From Viola odorata (taxonomy: Eukaryota; Streptophyta; Magnoliopsida; Malpighiales; Violaceae), in assembly GCA_963691705.1 (NCBI GenBank), contig OY829539.1:64888327-64952326 (forward strand): a stretch of DNA of 64,000 nt, given 5' to 3'. The position numbers and the translations under genes are program-made. Shown piece after piece: positions 46,051 through 59,375 of the stretch. Within the stretch, counting starts at the first letter, position 1; every line of letters begins with the position of its first letter. The notes under the pieces are model-generated. The model was given only the letters and a program-made list of their open reading frames with translations. It did not search any database and was not told the origin of the DNA.

Positions 46051-48458
46051 CACTGCATAATAAATATGCAAAGGACAACAAGCTCCATAACTGTACAACG
46101 GAGAACCAGACAATTACGGAACACTCAAATACAAACATCAAGACCAACATGCAAAATCTTTAGTCGCAGAAGTCAGGAAAACATCAAGACCTTAAACGTA
46201 TTTATGTAAAATATATAAGGTAACTGCCTGTATGGGGCCCGGGTGATGTAGCACAGAGCACCCTGGACAGATCTGCTGACGGGGAAATTTTAGTTGATTC
46301 TAGAGGTAGCTAAACATGGGTTTCAGAGGCTGGTTTGATGGCTGCCAATAATTAAGAGTCAGAACTGAAGGTTTGACTGTATTACAAAACCAAGAGTAAG
46401 AGCAAATTTCTTCCCTAAACTTAATTGGTTCATAAAAAAATTTAAAACTAGAAAATGAGGGCAAAGGAGAAAAGTTAGAAGAAAAACAACTGGAGCAGCT
46501 AGGCAAATCTCAAGTAGGAGGTTTTAATCATCAATAGAAACATTTCGTAATAGAATATATGCACATTTTTATATATAAGAAGCTTGATGTGAAGGAAATA
46601 AATGAAATCAATAGAAGAGAATGAAATAACATTTAATAACACTTTCTTTTCAGAAAGTAGTTCAAGTTTATTTCATAGTCCTCTAAAATCTTTGACTTCA
46701 TTCTTACATTACAATTGTTTCCTAGGTCCAATAAAGGGTAGAACAATGTAGTGGTGGGGAAGGGATGAAGGACAGAATGGTTCATCATTAAAGAATGTAT
46801 AATGGTCATCACGTTAAACAATATGAACAGATTTTACTTACCATTTCTCTCAGGTGCACAAAAGTAACAAAAACACTTGATTAAAGAAAAAAAGTAACAA
46901 AATACTCATTTGATTCATCCTGAATATTCATCAAACTCTATAAAACTAAAATAACAAAACTTGTTTCATTTGGCTATATTGCGATGGATAAAAAACAGAA
47001 TTTGACCGTTAGTAACAACTATTGCAATTATGTTTCACTGCCACTACCTACTAATCCCATTCCCCAACTGTCAGTCAACACCTGACTAGTGGGAAACCAA
47101 ACCACTCCATCAAAACTCTTACAATGTTTCGTTGGATATTCCAAATGCTAGCAACTTCTCAACAAGAATATCATGCACAACTAACTTACCACTGGGGTTT
47201 GCCAATGGTGAGGGGCCAGGGGAACTCTTATGATGTCTCCGATCAGTTTGAGATGAACTAACTTTTCTCCAAAAAAAGATTTCAGGGGAAACATTGTTCA
47301 CATACAAGGAATTCCTCACAAAAAAAAGCAATCCTCAGTTGAGTTGCACCGAGAAAAGAGGTCTTAATTTTCCAATGCATAGTATGAGCTTTTGATACAT
47401 ACAAAAATGATAAGTGAATAAGAATTTGCAATGATATATTGCTGGAATAGTTAAAAATACCATGAATAAACATGTCTATTCTCTCTTGGCTATAAAGTAG
47501 TAGAAAGAAAGGGAACTCATTTCAATAGAATAGACACGAGCATCTCTTCACCAACTGCAACACTAAAGTAGCACTATTTCTGTTATTGCGACCCATTAGG
47601 CCCTTCAATTGTAACTTAAATTGGCACAAACATTATCTAATAACTCAAAGGTAAGTATGTCAAGTACCCACTAATTTTCTTTTTTATGTATCAAAACTCC
47701 CATCCATCATGCGTTATCCTAATTCAAATGTCTTTTCATCGTCTATTATTGGCAGATTAGAAGGGTCAATCAATAAGCATAATAAAACTTCCAGAGTTGT
47801 GAAATACTACTCTCTACATACAGTTTTCCCAGCATGTCTAAATGACTTAACCAAAAGTAAAAAAAATGCCATCAGAGAGTAAATTGGAAAGCCTTGGTGC
47901 TATTTTGACTTATAGGCTGAGTAGATCATTTACTAAACAGAAGTCAGGTAGTAAGACAAAAGGGAAAGAGCAGAATGATCAGAAATCAGGCACACTCACA
48001 AGCATACACTAGTTTGAGAGGAAAAGAACGGTTATATATCCCTGACCTTAATAGCTGTTTGTTAACCAAAAATAAATCTATGGGAATGAGAATGAAGCGT
48101 GGAATGGACACTACACATCGATTCCCCTTCCTTGTTGTAACCGACTCTCCCAAGGTTATATATTTTATTATATTTTCATTTCATACCCATTGTCATTGGC
48201 ATTCCCATTTCTTGTGGATATGGAACACAACTATACATAATGCCAAACATGGCTGTATCAACGGAAAAAAATTCAATCCCATTCCCAGGGATTTATAATT
48301 GGATACCAACAGATCAAACATTGCATTGAAACACATGTAATGACCGTCACAGAGTCAACAAGAAAATGATAACTACTTACTAAATTGATGAAAGACAAAT
48401 TGTTGGTTCTTGGCCACACAGTGGTGGTTTGCCAGAATGTAAATCAGAAAGTAAGTAG
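46051..48458. other. Intergenic or former NSUN intron sequence
   Basis: About 2.4 kb with only weak short frames. A possible exon-like piece (minus strand, about 47270-47185, ending at a GTAAG donor) could belong to the NSUN relic, but it has no diagnostic motif. Homology to copy A begins at 48459. Confidence 0.4.
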
Positions 48459-50916
48459 AGAAATCAACTTCGGCATTCGTTATTTCATTATCCAAAAGAA
48501 AAGAGGCTCTCATTTTAAATGCTGTGTTTTATATCATCACAGGGAATTCTAAAGAAGAAATACTCAAAATACATATAGAAACAGATTGCCACAAAAGAAA
48601 TTCCCAAGAAGAGCTTATCAAACATATTAGTTTAAAGGAAACAATATAAACTAAGTCTTTCAGCCTAAAGTTAATCCCAGGCAATGAAATCAATTGCATG
48701 AATTGAAAAAGCAGTCTAACTGCAATTTAGAGTCTACCTGCTCTAACTATAGTTTTCTTTTGAGACTAAGAAAATCACCTCTTCTAACTATGGTTTTCTT
48801 TTGAGTTTTGAGACTAAGAAAATCTCCCAAAATTATTTTCTTGCTGGAAGACATTTTCTTTGCTAAAAGAGTCTATAAAATACCAATAACAGGTGAAACT
48901 TTCATCGTAACTGTCGATTAACACATCCTTGAGTGAACGATGCTGCAAGAGCAATCTTCTATTCCTGCATATAAGGCACAAAACATCACACATCAATATC
49001 TAAAACGACAGTTTACTCAAATACATTTCTACTATACGTATATTGCCTCATAATTCATTTTCCAACCAATATTTACAATTACTTCAAATGCAGCCTCTTA
49101 TCACTACACTCATTTCAATTATATGTTTTTTATATCAGCAGTTGCACATGGAAACACAGGAAAATTATCTCAGGACAGATATTTCCCAAAATAAAAGTAC
49201 CAACTAATAACTTCCATCATATTAAAGGTGCTTAACATTCAGTTCCATGAGCTCAACAAAGGATCACATTTCATCTTCCAAGATTTGAAAAATCATAGAA
49301 ATGTGTTGCAGAAACAGCAATCCAGTTGATAGTTCACACCCATAGAAACACCAATTCTTTGTTGCAAATTTATTCATTCAAATTGTGAAAGTTTGAAAAG
49401 TGTACCTAACATTTTTGAGCTATTGGGTAGAGTTCTTGTCCCTTGAAAAGAACTAGGTTGTTTCATTCCTTACCTTAAAAGAGAATTGTGTTAAGTTTGT
49501 GGTTGAGCCCCGAAAAACCATTGTGTAAGATTGAGAGCTAAACCGGTAAAAGCTCTAGTTAATAGCAAAAGGTTTTGCATTAGAAAATCCTAAGGGTGAA
49601 GCTCTTAGGTAATGGAGTATAATTCGGATTGTGAATTGGAACCACTATAATTCTTGTGTTTTTCTATTCTCCTTATACTCCTTATTTGCAGAATTTTAAG
49701 TGCCCATTCCCCCATTGTTTTATCATAGTCGTTAGCCAAGTGAGCACCTATCGGAAACCTTCAGGGAAGTTACCGCGAGCCGGCATCCATCTGTATATCG
49801 GCCCAGCCTTAGGCCACAAGTGTGGCCGAGCTTTCCCCGTACGAGCCCCTATCGGGAAGCTATCGGCATATCGATAACAGAAAACAATTTTGAAGCCAAA
49901 TTTTGCTGAGACTAACGAAATGTCGTTAAGGCCTTAACAACATACCATTAACCTCTAGACAGTTTACGAAAATGAGACTTTTAATTATTTTGAAGGGCAA
50001 ACTTGTCATAAAATATCTATTTTTGTAACCTAGTATAAATAGATAGTTTCTTGTACATTTTCATTAGCTTAGACTTTGAGAGAATATTGTTTTGAGTGAG
50101 ATTACTCCTCCTTATTCTCCTAGGCTTAATATTGGTGCTTGTCTTGGTTTGGAAAGTCGTGGCTTGAGTCAATCAAAAATAACAATTTTTCAATCTTTGT
50201 GTATCATCCACGGATCCAAGTCTCAAGTCCTTGGCCTTCAGTGAAGTCTTGATTAAACAAGAACCTTAGGTTTCATCCAAGTTTTGTGTAATCCGTTATT
50301 ATTTCACTTTGTGTCCGTTTGAATGATAAATGATATGTATTTATGATTATTATGTATTCAAGAGCATTCTGCCCGTGGTGTTCAAGATACACCTCAAGTG
50401 AGCCTCAAACATTCATTCACTCGTTTCAAGTTTATCATCTCAAGTGAGCCTAAAAAATATATTGGGATACGAGAACAATATTTGTTTGAGATCAGCGCAA
50501 AATATTTAAAATGACATTTAAAACAAACCGAAGAGAGAATTACTGGCTTGTCCCTATCTCTTTGTTTAGTGTAATGTCACTTAACAATTTTTTTAATAGT
50601 TATTTTCTCATTGTCATTGATTGATGCATTTTCACAGTAAGACAAAGCGATTGGCGGTTATAATATACATGAGCATTTCATTTCTATTTTTTGTCAATTA
50701 ATACACTTTTTTTCTATGAATTATATATATAATATTACAAGAGTTGCTGGCTTATTCCTATCAACTTGTTTGGTGTGATGCCCCTTAACATTTTTTTCAA
50801 TTATTTATTTTCCCATTGTCAGTGATTGATGCATTTTCGCATAAAGACAAAGCGATTGAGTACTGTGATATACAAGTGGGCATTTCATTTTTACTTTTTA
50901 TCAACTAATACTTTTT

Positions 50917-52206
50917 GGGTTAATGAAAAATTTGGCACCTGTACTCGAATTGAATGACTGATTTGGCACCTCTTCTTCTTTTCGTTCTTAAGTAGTACCT
51001 GTACTCAACATGAATGTCCCATTTGGTACCTGCCTCTAACACCGTCAACGAAGGGCCGTTAACCCGCCTATGTGGCATGCCACGTCAGATACGGCTGACG
51101 TGGCATGCCACGTCATCCAAAATAAAAAAATTCCAAAAAAATGTAAAAATTATAAAAATTCCCAGAAAAATAAAAAAATTCCAAAAAAATATTTAATTAA
51201 TCAAAAAAATGTTAAAATTCTAAAAAAATAAAAAAATCCAAAATAATTGTAAAAAATATAAAAAATTCCTAAAAAAATGTAAAAATTCTATAAAAAATTT
51301 GAATTAAAAAATATAAAAATTCCAAACAAATATTTAATTAATCTAAAAATTCATAAAAAATTGAAAAAAATATAAAAAATTTGTAAAAATTCTATAAAAA
51401 ATTTGAATTAACCTAAAAATCTAAAAAAAATGTAAAAATTCCAAACAAATATTTAATTAATGTAAAAATTCAGAAAAATGTTAAAATTCTAAAAAAATGT
51501 AAGAAATCCAAAAAAATGTAAAAATTCACAAAACAAATGTAAAAAAGTATTTTTACATTTTTTTGGATTACATACAATTTTTCTAGATTTTTAGATTGAT
51601 TAAATATTTTTTACATTTTTTCTGGATTTTTAGGTTAATTCAAAAAATTTATAGAATTTTACATTTTTTTTGGGATTTTTTACATTTTTTTTAGAATCTT
51701 TACATTTTTTTTTGGAGTTTTAACATTTTTTTCAATTTTTAGATTAATTAAATATTTGTTTGGAATTTTTATATTTTTTCTGAATTTTTAGGTTAATTCA
51801 AATTTTTTATAGAATTTTTACATTTTTTTAGGAATTTTTTATATTTTTTACAATTATTTTGGATTTTTTTATTTTTTTAGAAATTTAAATTTTTTTTGAT
51901 TAATTAAATATTTATTTGGAATTTTTATATTTTTCTGGGAATTTTTATAATTTTTTATATAATTTTTACATTTTTTGGATTTTTTTATTTTGGATGACGT
52001 GGCATGCCACGTCAGCCGTATCTGACGTGGCGTATGATGTGGCGTGCCACGTAGGCAGGTTAACGACCCTTCGTTGATGGTGTTAGAGGCAGGTACCAAA
52101 TGAGACATTCATGTTGAGTACAGGTACCACTTAAGAACGAAAAGAAGAAGAGGTGCCAAATCAGTCATTCAATTCGAGTACAGGTGCCAAATTTTTCATT
52201 AACCCA
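50917..52206. mobile_element. Mutator-like foldback element (long inverted repeats)
   Basis: The element begins GGGTTAATGAAAAATTTGGC and ends with its inverse, flanked by the exact 10-bp target duplication AATACTTTTT (50907-50916 and 52207-52216). Copy A has a single unduplicated site (about 23844-23855). The outer 210 bp on each side are inverted copies at roughly 96%; the right arm has a 12-16 bp extra piece. The inner AT-rich part is also palindromic, centred near 51550. The long inverted repeats and 9-11 bp target size suggest a MULE derivative; no transposase is present. Confidence 0.9.
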
Positions 52207-52974
52207 ATACTTTTTTTTATGAATTATATATATACAAGTGGTCAAGAAAAGGATAAAGAAAGATGAAGAAAGGAACGAGGAGCGGTTGTCAACTTTGAAC
52301 GCCGTTTGGAACCAAGGAAGCATATTCGTTTTTTAATCTCATTATGACTTGGTCGTTCGGAAGAGATTCTTTCTCGATCACAACAGTGGAATACGATCAA
52401 GACAGAGGGATTGAGTATTATAATATATAAGTGGACATTTCATTTTTAATCTTGTTTGAATAATATGACTGGCACTATTACCTTTTACAAATATCTATGG
52501 TAAATATTATGTAGTAATCGATCAAATTGTATTCGTGTTATATATTCCCTCCTCCAAAGTTAATTATATGCTTAAAATTAAAAGTATCTGTATGAACTCT
52601 AATTTAAATTCAAATTTCAAATTCATTTATAAAAAAAATGCTTAAAATCAATATTGATTATTGTCATGAGACAGACTTGTACACCAGTAATCCAAATTTT
52701 AGGGAAAAAAAATTAGATTTTACTAAAGGGTTACCCTGGGCTGAGATAGAGTGGAGCCCCCCTTCCTTAAAAACCTTTTTAAAATTAACGCCTTGATCCT
52801 TTTAAGTTTACGTTTTTTTCAAATAATTTATTTTACTTACCAAAACAATTATATTAAATGGTTCAAATTATTCTAATATAACTAATCATATTATAGAAAA
52901 AATTAGAGGAGACAAATCTATGTAAATATTTTAGTCATCTACTTTAATTTACGCTAAAATTCTATATTTAGTCC

Positions 52975-54130
52975 CTAAAATTTAGTTGGATTTCATATAG
53001 TTTAAAATTTAGATTAAGATTTTTATATTAATAACAAATAAATCAAAAATTGTAATTAAATATGTTTTATTAACTTTATAATTTTCCAGAATAGTTCTTT
53101 TATATATATTACTTTTAGATATTGTACCATAAGACCTCTCGAAAATATTTAGTCTAATTTTATTTTTAACTTCACCCCTCTAAAAAAATTCTAACTCCGC
53201 TCCTATGAGTTATTTATCTTTTATCTTAATTATTCTCGAGCGAGATTTGTCTAATCTAAAAGGGACAAAAAAAACAAAAAGAGAAAAAAATATTATATAT
53301 ATTTTTAATTCACAATTATAGTAATATTTTTAAAGTTTCATGGTAATTTATTATATTTGGCTCCGAAGATTCCAGTGGGAGTAGAGTAGAGTATGATGGA
53401 GTTTATTTTTTAGGTAATGTTATTTCGTGCGAAAGAAATAAGTTGAATTGATTTACAGTCCGATGTGGATGCCACTTGTTATTAACAGGTGGATAACAAG
53501 TGACATCCATATTAAACGGTAAGTCAATTCGACTTGTTTCTTTCACACGAAATAGCATTACCCTCTCTACTATCTTAAAAAAAGAATAAATTGAATTGAG
53601 TGGCATGAAACATTTAATTACCCTCTCTCACATCCATCGCTATGTAAATTTTGCAGCAGATTAGCTTACAGCTTCTTGTTTGGGGTGTATTTATTCGAGT
53701 AAGTTTATAATAGTAATAAGTTTTGGTTTTTTTATGATACAAATAGTGAGTATTAGTTACATTCGTTGGTTCTCGAACACTATTTTTTTTATAGAAGAGT
53801 GATAAAATGTGGTGATTAGTTTAAAAGAGTATATTTTGGTAGGATAAATGAACTTTACAAAATAAACATATAACTAATGAAAGACTTGCGCAAAATAATC
53901 TGTGATGAATTGGAACGGTGGCAAAAGCTTGGCTGTCGGTGGATCACATTCACATGGAGCGGTCGGAATTGTTATTATATGCTTAAAATAGTAATAAATT
54001 AATAAATATGGCTAGAATTTTTATGCTGGATTTGTGTCGAACTCATTTATGATATTGATACTCAACGGATACCCATATGATACGTGTCCAATTTATTACT
54101 TTTCACATCTTGCATTTTTGTAATGTGTTT
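52975..54130. repeat. S1 flank copy in duplication copy B
   Basis: Counterpart of 24430-25600. In B the homology to S2 extends further left, to 52450, showing that copy A lost about 530 bp at 24430. Confidence 0.7.
53413..53562. mobile_element. Palindromic MITE, copy B
   Basis: Same element as at 24886-25032, with one small insertion at the centre (TTGTTATTAACAGG versus CTGTTAACAGG). Confidence 0.65.
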
Positions 54131-56624
54131 TGTAATTAGGGCAATTAAACTCATCCATCAGCTTCCTTCTTTTCTCTCATTGATGTACCTCTGCTCCAAT
54201 CTTTAATCATTTCCCTTTTATATATCATGTTTGAATTGTTATGTTTTTATTTTGGCTTGTTTTTATGTCGATTGGCCAATTTATTTATTTATGCTATTGA
54301 GCTTGTTTGGATAAATTTATACCTACTAGTCTTGGTGGTTTGCTCAGTTTTACAGTCTTTAGTTTGGCAGAAAAATCATTTTTCAGAATTAGAATTCCAA
54401 AAATTTCTGCTCACAGTTTGTTTTTCTTTGATGTATTTTATATTTATTTTTATTTGTTTGTATGTTATTCGGTATTACCGTAATATCGTAATACTGGTAT
54501 CGATTAGATGGTTGTTAATTTTAATAAAAAGAAAAGAATAAAACAACTCAATTAATTGTTTATACATGTGATTCTTTTAATAAAATAAATCCAATGGCAT
54601 TATATGTTACTATCCGATTCCGATGTAAGATGCTAGTTAACAAATTCAGCTCATCAACTATTCGATAAAATTACATAATAAATTAAGCAATATTTTATTA
54701 TTTTCTTTTTATTTCTTTTTATTAAGAAAGTCTCGTCAATGTTAATATATAATATTAAAAGAATAAAAGGTAATTGTAATATTCGTTATTATATGTACCG
54801 TACAACTATAAATAAGCTTTCTATCGGATTGCAAAATTACATAGTTAATTGCAAAATCCAATAAGCTTTCTTTAAATTATAATTTTAAGACATTATTGAA
54901 ATATTAACCTAATAAGTCCTGCAAATTAGTGGTAACCTTCTAATAAAAATATGATTAATGAACGACTTTCAAAGTTATGCGTCAAATTGTGTCCAGTTGG
55001 GCATATAATAGGCTAAACACTCTTGCCTAATTGCTAAGATATAGTTTGTTGCTCTTCAATTTCAATGGACATGAACTATAATGTTAAGTGACTTTTAGCC
55101 TCTAAAAATAGAAAAAATGGCCAAAATGAGTTGTGTATAATTTTTCTTTTTAATAAATTACTAAAATTAAGAGATTGGAGCAAGAACAATTGTAATTTGA
55201 TTTCTTTTCTTGAATCAACGTCTGATTTCATAGGACCTGATAAGAAGCAAAGGAGTCTTTTTGGGTTTTAATATATGGAGGTCAAGAAAAGGATCAAGAA
55301 TGATCAAGAAAGGAACGAGGAGCAACTCTGAGATCATATTTATCTTTTTTCATATTACCGTACTTTGTTCCACAATTCTCCAATTTATCACCAACAAATA
55401 AAAGAGATTGGACTCTAAAATCTTGGAATCATTTTACTTAATAAATGAGCGTGAAAATTCAATTTTTTTTATAAAAAAAAAGACTAAAGACCATATTATC
55501 TTTTTATTCAATAATTCTCTAATTTTTCACTATAAGGATGAAAGGGAGTGAACTATCATTTTTTTTCTAAATTATGACAAAATAACTATATTACGCTTCT
55601 TGCTCAACACCTTTTCAATTTATCACTAGAAATTATCCCAAGGATATAAAAAAGATGAAATTGAGTCTAGAATTTTGGAATTATTTCATTAAAAAAAATG
55701 ACTAAATAATCCTGTTATCTTTTTGTCGAATAGTTTTCTAATTTATTACTAGAAATGATCTCAAGGGAATGAAAGGGTTGAAATGCAGTTTAGAATTTTG
55801 AAAACGGACGTTCAAAAAGGTTTTCGAAATTATGAAACGGTCTTTTTTTAGTAAGGGAGCGAGACCTTCAGTAAAATTTCAATACTACCCTTAGCAACTT
55901 GTTTGGTATTCGAGAAGATTAATAAAAATGCAAACAAAATTAAGAAGATTAATTAATTCAAGAGTTGCTGGCTTGTCCCCTATCAACTTGTTTGGTATTC
56001 TTTTTTAATTATTTATTCCTCATTGTCATTGATTGATGCATTTTCACATATTGTAATATACAATTGGGCATTTCATTTTTATTTTTTATTTGCTTATGAA
56101 TTATATATAGTGTGGCGTGTAGATGAGGAGTATTAGATGTTGAATTTTTATTTTAAATTATAGTTTTAAGACATTATCGAGGTGTTAATTTAAGAAGCTC
56201 GTCAGATTAATCATAATCCTCTAATAAAAATATTTTTAATGAAAGACTTTCAAAAGGGAAGTCTTTCAAATTCATGTTTCCAATTGTGTATAATACCTAA
56301 CGGCTAAGATATAGTTTGTTTCTCTCAAGTGGAAATAGATTAAATATGACCTATTATGGTACGTGATGATCTAAATAATCTTTTATTGCTTCTTTTGTAT
56401 TTACTGCAATTTATTGTCATGTATAGTTTCAGGGTAACACTCGTTGTGAAGTTATATGACTAATTAGTTTAATTGATAAAATACAAATTAATCTAGGCTA
56501 AGAAAATGTAAGCTATGAGTATTCTTAATCGATATTTATATTGGTTACATTTTTTCTACCGTTTGAAAAAAAGAACTGTTGCGTACAATTACAGGATTTG
56601 GAAAACATATATTAAAACACACAT
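54131..56624. other. AT-rich intergenic sequence of copy B
   Basis: No gene is seen. The B-specific block near 55408-56000 contains diverged internal repeats (AGAATTTTG and TTTTTGTC variants) and a third copy of the GAGTTGCTGGCTT unit. Confidence 0.45.
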
Positions 56625-57249
56625 ACTCTTGACGCGCCGTCGAAACGCGCGTCAAAAGTAATAAAATATTTATAAAGTCCTGATAATAGGCTAGATGCAC
56701 AAATTAATGTATATAGCGGCAAGTCAGGGTCGAACCACAGGGAAAATGAAGGACTAAATTTAATCTTGCCCTAAATGTATGATGAGGATGAAAATGCAAC
56801 AGACATAAAAGCAACACAAAAAGGGGGGTTTTGGTTGGTCTAGACGAATCTAACCAACGATGGCAGTTGATGTTGAGACAGAGAATAAAGATGCAGATAA
56901 CAAGTAATAATAGACAAACAAAATAATTAAATAAAAAGGGAACTTTTCACCTTCAGTCGACCCTCTCCCTTTCCGATTCCGACTCATTAGAAGTCATGGT
57001 CGCCGGAGTCCGTTTTGTTTTGGATTTCTGCGTTGTTTTTGCTTGGTTTTGGTTGGTTTGAAGGGACTTCGTGGGCCCTTTTTGTGTTTTTTGCAGATTA
57101 TTTGTTCCGATTTGGGCTTTCGATCCTTTGGGTTAGTTGGTGGTTCTCTCTTCATCACCAGCATTCCAACTGTTCATCAGATTGCCTAAGAGAATTCTCT
57201 AGTGTTTTAATGCTCAGTGGCGTAATCCGACTCATCCAGAGACCCATCC

Positions 57250-58746
57250 ATGGATCTGCACAGTAATCATCGCGACAGAGATAGACCTGAGCATCAGTAT
57301 CGACCGAGGCAGCAGGAAGGAGCAGCTGGCACTAAGTTTGTCACTTTCTATGTTGCAAACTTACCACTCCATGTGGACCACAAGGCTTTGGAATATCTTA
57401 TTTCTAGGATGTGGAAACTTCCTAGCTTTGGAAACATTCGAGATATTTACATTCCTAGGTGGACCAATTTGGCAGGCAAAAGATTTGGTTTTGTTCGATT
57501 TGATGGTGTTGATAACCTTGAAGAAATGGAGTATGCTTTAGATCACCAGTACATCGGAGCCTCGAGCATTCGGTGTAGAGTTGGGAAACGCTCGAGGCGT
57601 TGGGAACAGTCTAAGTTGCCTGGATCAAAAGTGCCGCGCAGAGAGTCGGCTAGGACCGATACAGGGGAGGAGAGGAAATCATATCAAGAGGTGCAGGAAT
57701 CTCCAGCTAAGGAGGCAGCTAAATTACAGAAGGAAGATGTAGTTGAGCTAACAGTCCCAGAACAAAATGAGATTTGGCTGGCTAAGAGTGCCATTGGAGC
57801 GCTCAAGCGTTTTGAAGACTTCCCTGAGATTCAGGAGTTGGTTTTGGAGGCGGGATGGACCTGTGAAACTAGGATAATGGGAAGAGGGCTAGTGCTTCTG
57901 GAATTTGAGAGCCAATCAGACTTGGATGTTGCTCTTGGGGACTCTAACGCGGCTTCTCGCGAACTGTTCCACAAGGTCTTGCGTTGGGATGAGGCAATGA
58001 TGGACGGGGGACGTTTATGTTGGGTCCATTGTGTCGGGCTCCCGATAGAAGCTTAGGGACAGGCAGCTTTTGATCACATAGGAGGAAAATTGAGCGGCCT
58101 GGTAGTCGTGGACAGTCAGACCTTGGAAAGGAAAAGGCTTGACATTGGTCGCATTTTAATTTCTACTACTAGTTCTCATGTTGACAAGGAGATCATGGTG
58201 AGCCTTAAGGGGAACTTGTATAACGTGAAATGCTACGAGGAGCCACTACAAGGAGCTGTTTCAAACCTGGACTGGATGAACGGTGTGGGAAGGAAGGAAG
58301 AAGAAGACAGTGATGAGGAGGAGGAAATCATGGAGATGGTTACGGAGCGAGAGAACCTGACTGGAAATTCCGGAAGGGCCGAACAGGAGGAGGAGTTGGC
58401 TTCCAAATCTGAGAGGGGCGATGTACCAATAGGCTCCTACGTAACAGCAAGTCGTCATGATAGGAAAGCTAAAAAGTTAGTGGGAACCAAGGGAAGTCTT
58501 GAGACCGAGCAATCAGAAGCGGGTTCTATATCAAGCTGTAACTTAGTTGATAACGAGGATATTAGAGCGGTGAATAAGGCGCTGGATGCGCCCATCCTCA
58601 AAGGCGACATCTGGGCGCTTGGCAAACTGATGGGACTAACAGACCATGCTAACGAGGAATCGATGCGCGCTTTTGATAGTGGCTGTTTCGAAAAGGAGGT
58701 AGAGGTGTTCAAGAAAGCGGGAAAGCGTTCAGTTGGCGTGGTTTGA
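57250..58746 (+). pseudogene. LINE ORF1 with RNA-recognition motif, one stop
   Basis: The frame of about 498 codons starts at the ATG at 57250 and is interrupted only by a TAG at 58054-58056, at a position where family members carry Trp. Residues about 30-115 form an RRM (TFYVANLPLHVD as RNP2, KRFGFVRF as RNP1), as in plant L1-clade ORF1 proteins that bind LINE RNA. A DUF4283-like segment follows, with RVLRWDEAM-type residues around 57970-58000. The C-terminal part is acidic and matches the ORF1 remnant of the other LINE. One stop is enough to inactivate it unless read through. Confidence 0.85.
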
Positions 58747-59358
58747 TCCACGTGGTTTGTGTTGCGGGGTTGTCTTTTGGGTTTCTTGGCTTCCGTTTAG
58801 CTGCAGTTGTGGGTGTGGTTGCCTTATGGTGTTGGCCTTGATGGTTTAAGGTGTTGGCTTGTTATTTTTGGTGCGTTTCTAGATTTTGGTGCTGCGTTCC
58901 ATGCTTCTGTAGTTTTAAGTCTATTGGTTCCAGTGGGTTCTTTGTATGGTCTGGTGAGGTCTAGTTTGCGTCGTGAGATTAGTCTTGGTGATAGATATCC
59001 TCTGCCTGTCTGGTCTTTCTCTGCGTGTTTGGTTCCGGATTGTGTCGTGGCCTCCATTTGTTTGTTCATCTTCTGTGCTTCCTTTCTGTATGTGTATGTT
59101 GCGGGGAGTTGTGGTCGTCTGCGTAGCTGTCTTGGCGGTGGCCGTGTCTGGTCCATCTGGTGCCGTGATCGGCTTATGAGTTGTCAAGCTGCTGCCCGTG
59201 CTTGGCCCTTCTGGTGGTGATAAGTGCTTCTGATGTGGGTTGTGTGAGCCTAGGTTCCTTTTTTCTGTATTGTGCTAGCTGGTTATGTGGTTTCATGTTT
59301 TTGGTTTGGTTTTTGAGCCTCTCTTTAGGCAGGCTCTAGTTCTGGTTTTCTGTTCTCT

Positions 59359-59375
59359 GTCATGTTCTTCATGAC
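59359..59375 (+). other. LINE 3'-end hairpin
   Basis: GTCATG, loop TTCTT, CATGAC lies about 26 bases before the poly(A). The stem is identical to that of the LINE at 18467-18483, while all loop bases differ or are shifted. Confidence 0.75.

Noticed and set aside
17168..48996. Sixty-codon minus-strand frame conserved in both duplication copies (17168-17350 and 48814-48996)
   Set aside because: Its conservation equals that of the surrounding duplicated DNA, so it gives no evidence of coding. An acceptor-like TATATGCAG lies near its start, but no domain is visible.
51121..51990. Short AT-rich repeats suggesting a CRISPR-like or satellite array
   Set aside because: The units are irregular with no spacers of constant length, and the whole is explained by the foldback palindrome. 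Plant context also argues against CRISPR.
51014..52108. Similar frames on opposite strands starting MSHLVPASNT
   Set aside because: They are the two arms of the foldback element read in opposite directions, not two related genes.
58807..59220. A 137-codon Trp/Val/Leu-rich plus-strand frame after LINE ORF1
   Set aside because: It is in a GT-rich untranslated region, has biased composition and no ORF2 motif. Treated as non-coding, though it is the part of the ORF1-only LINE I understand least.
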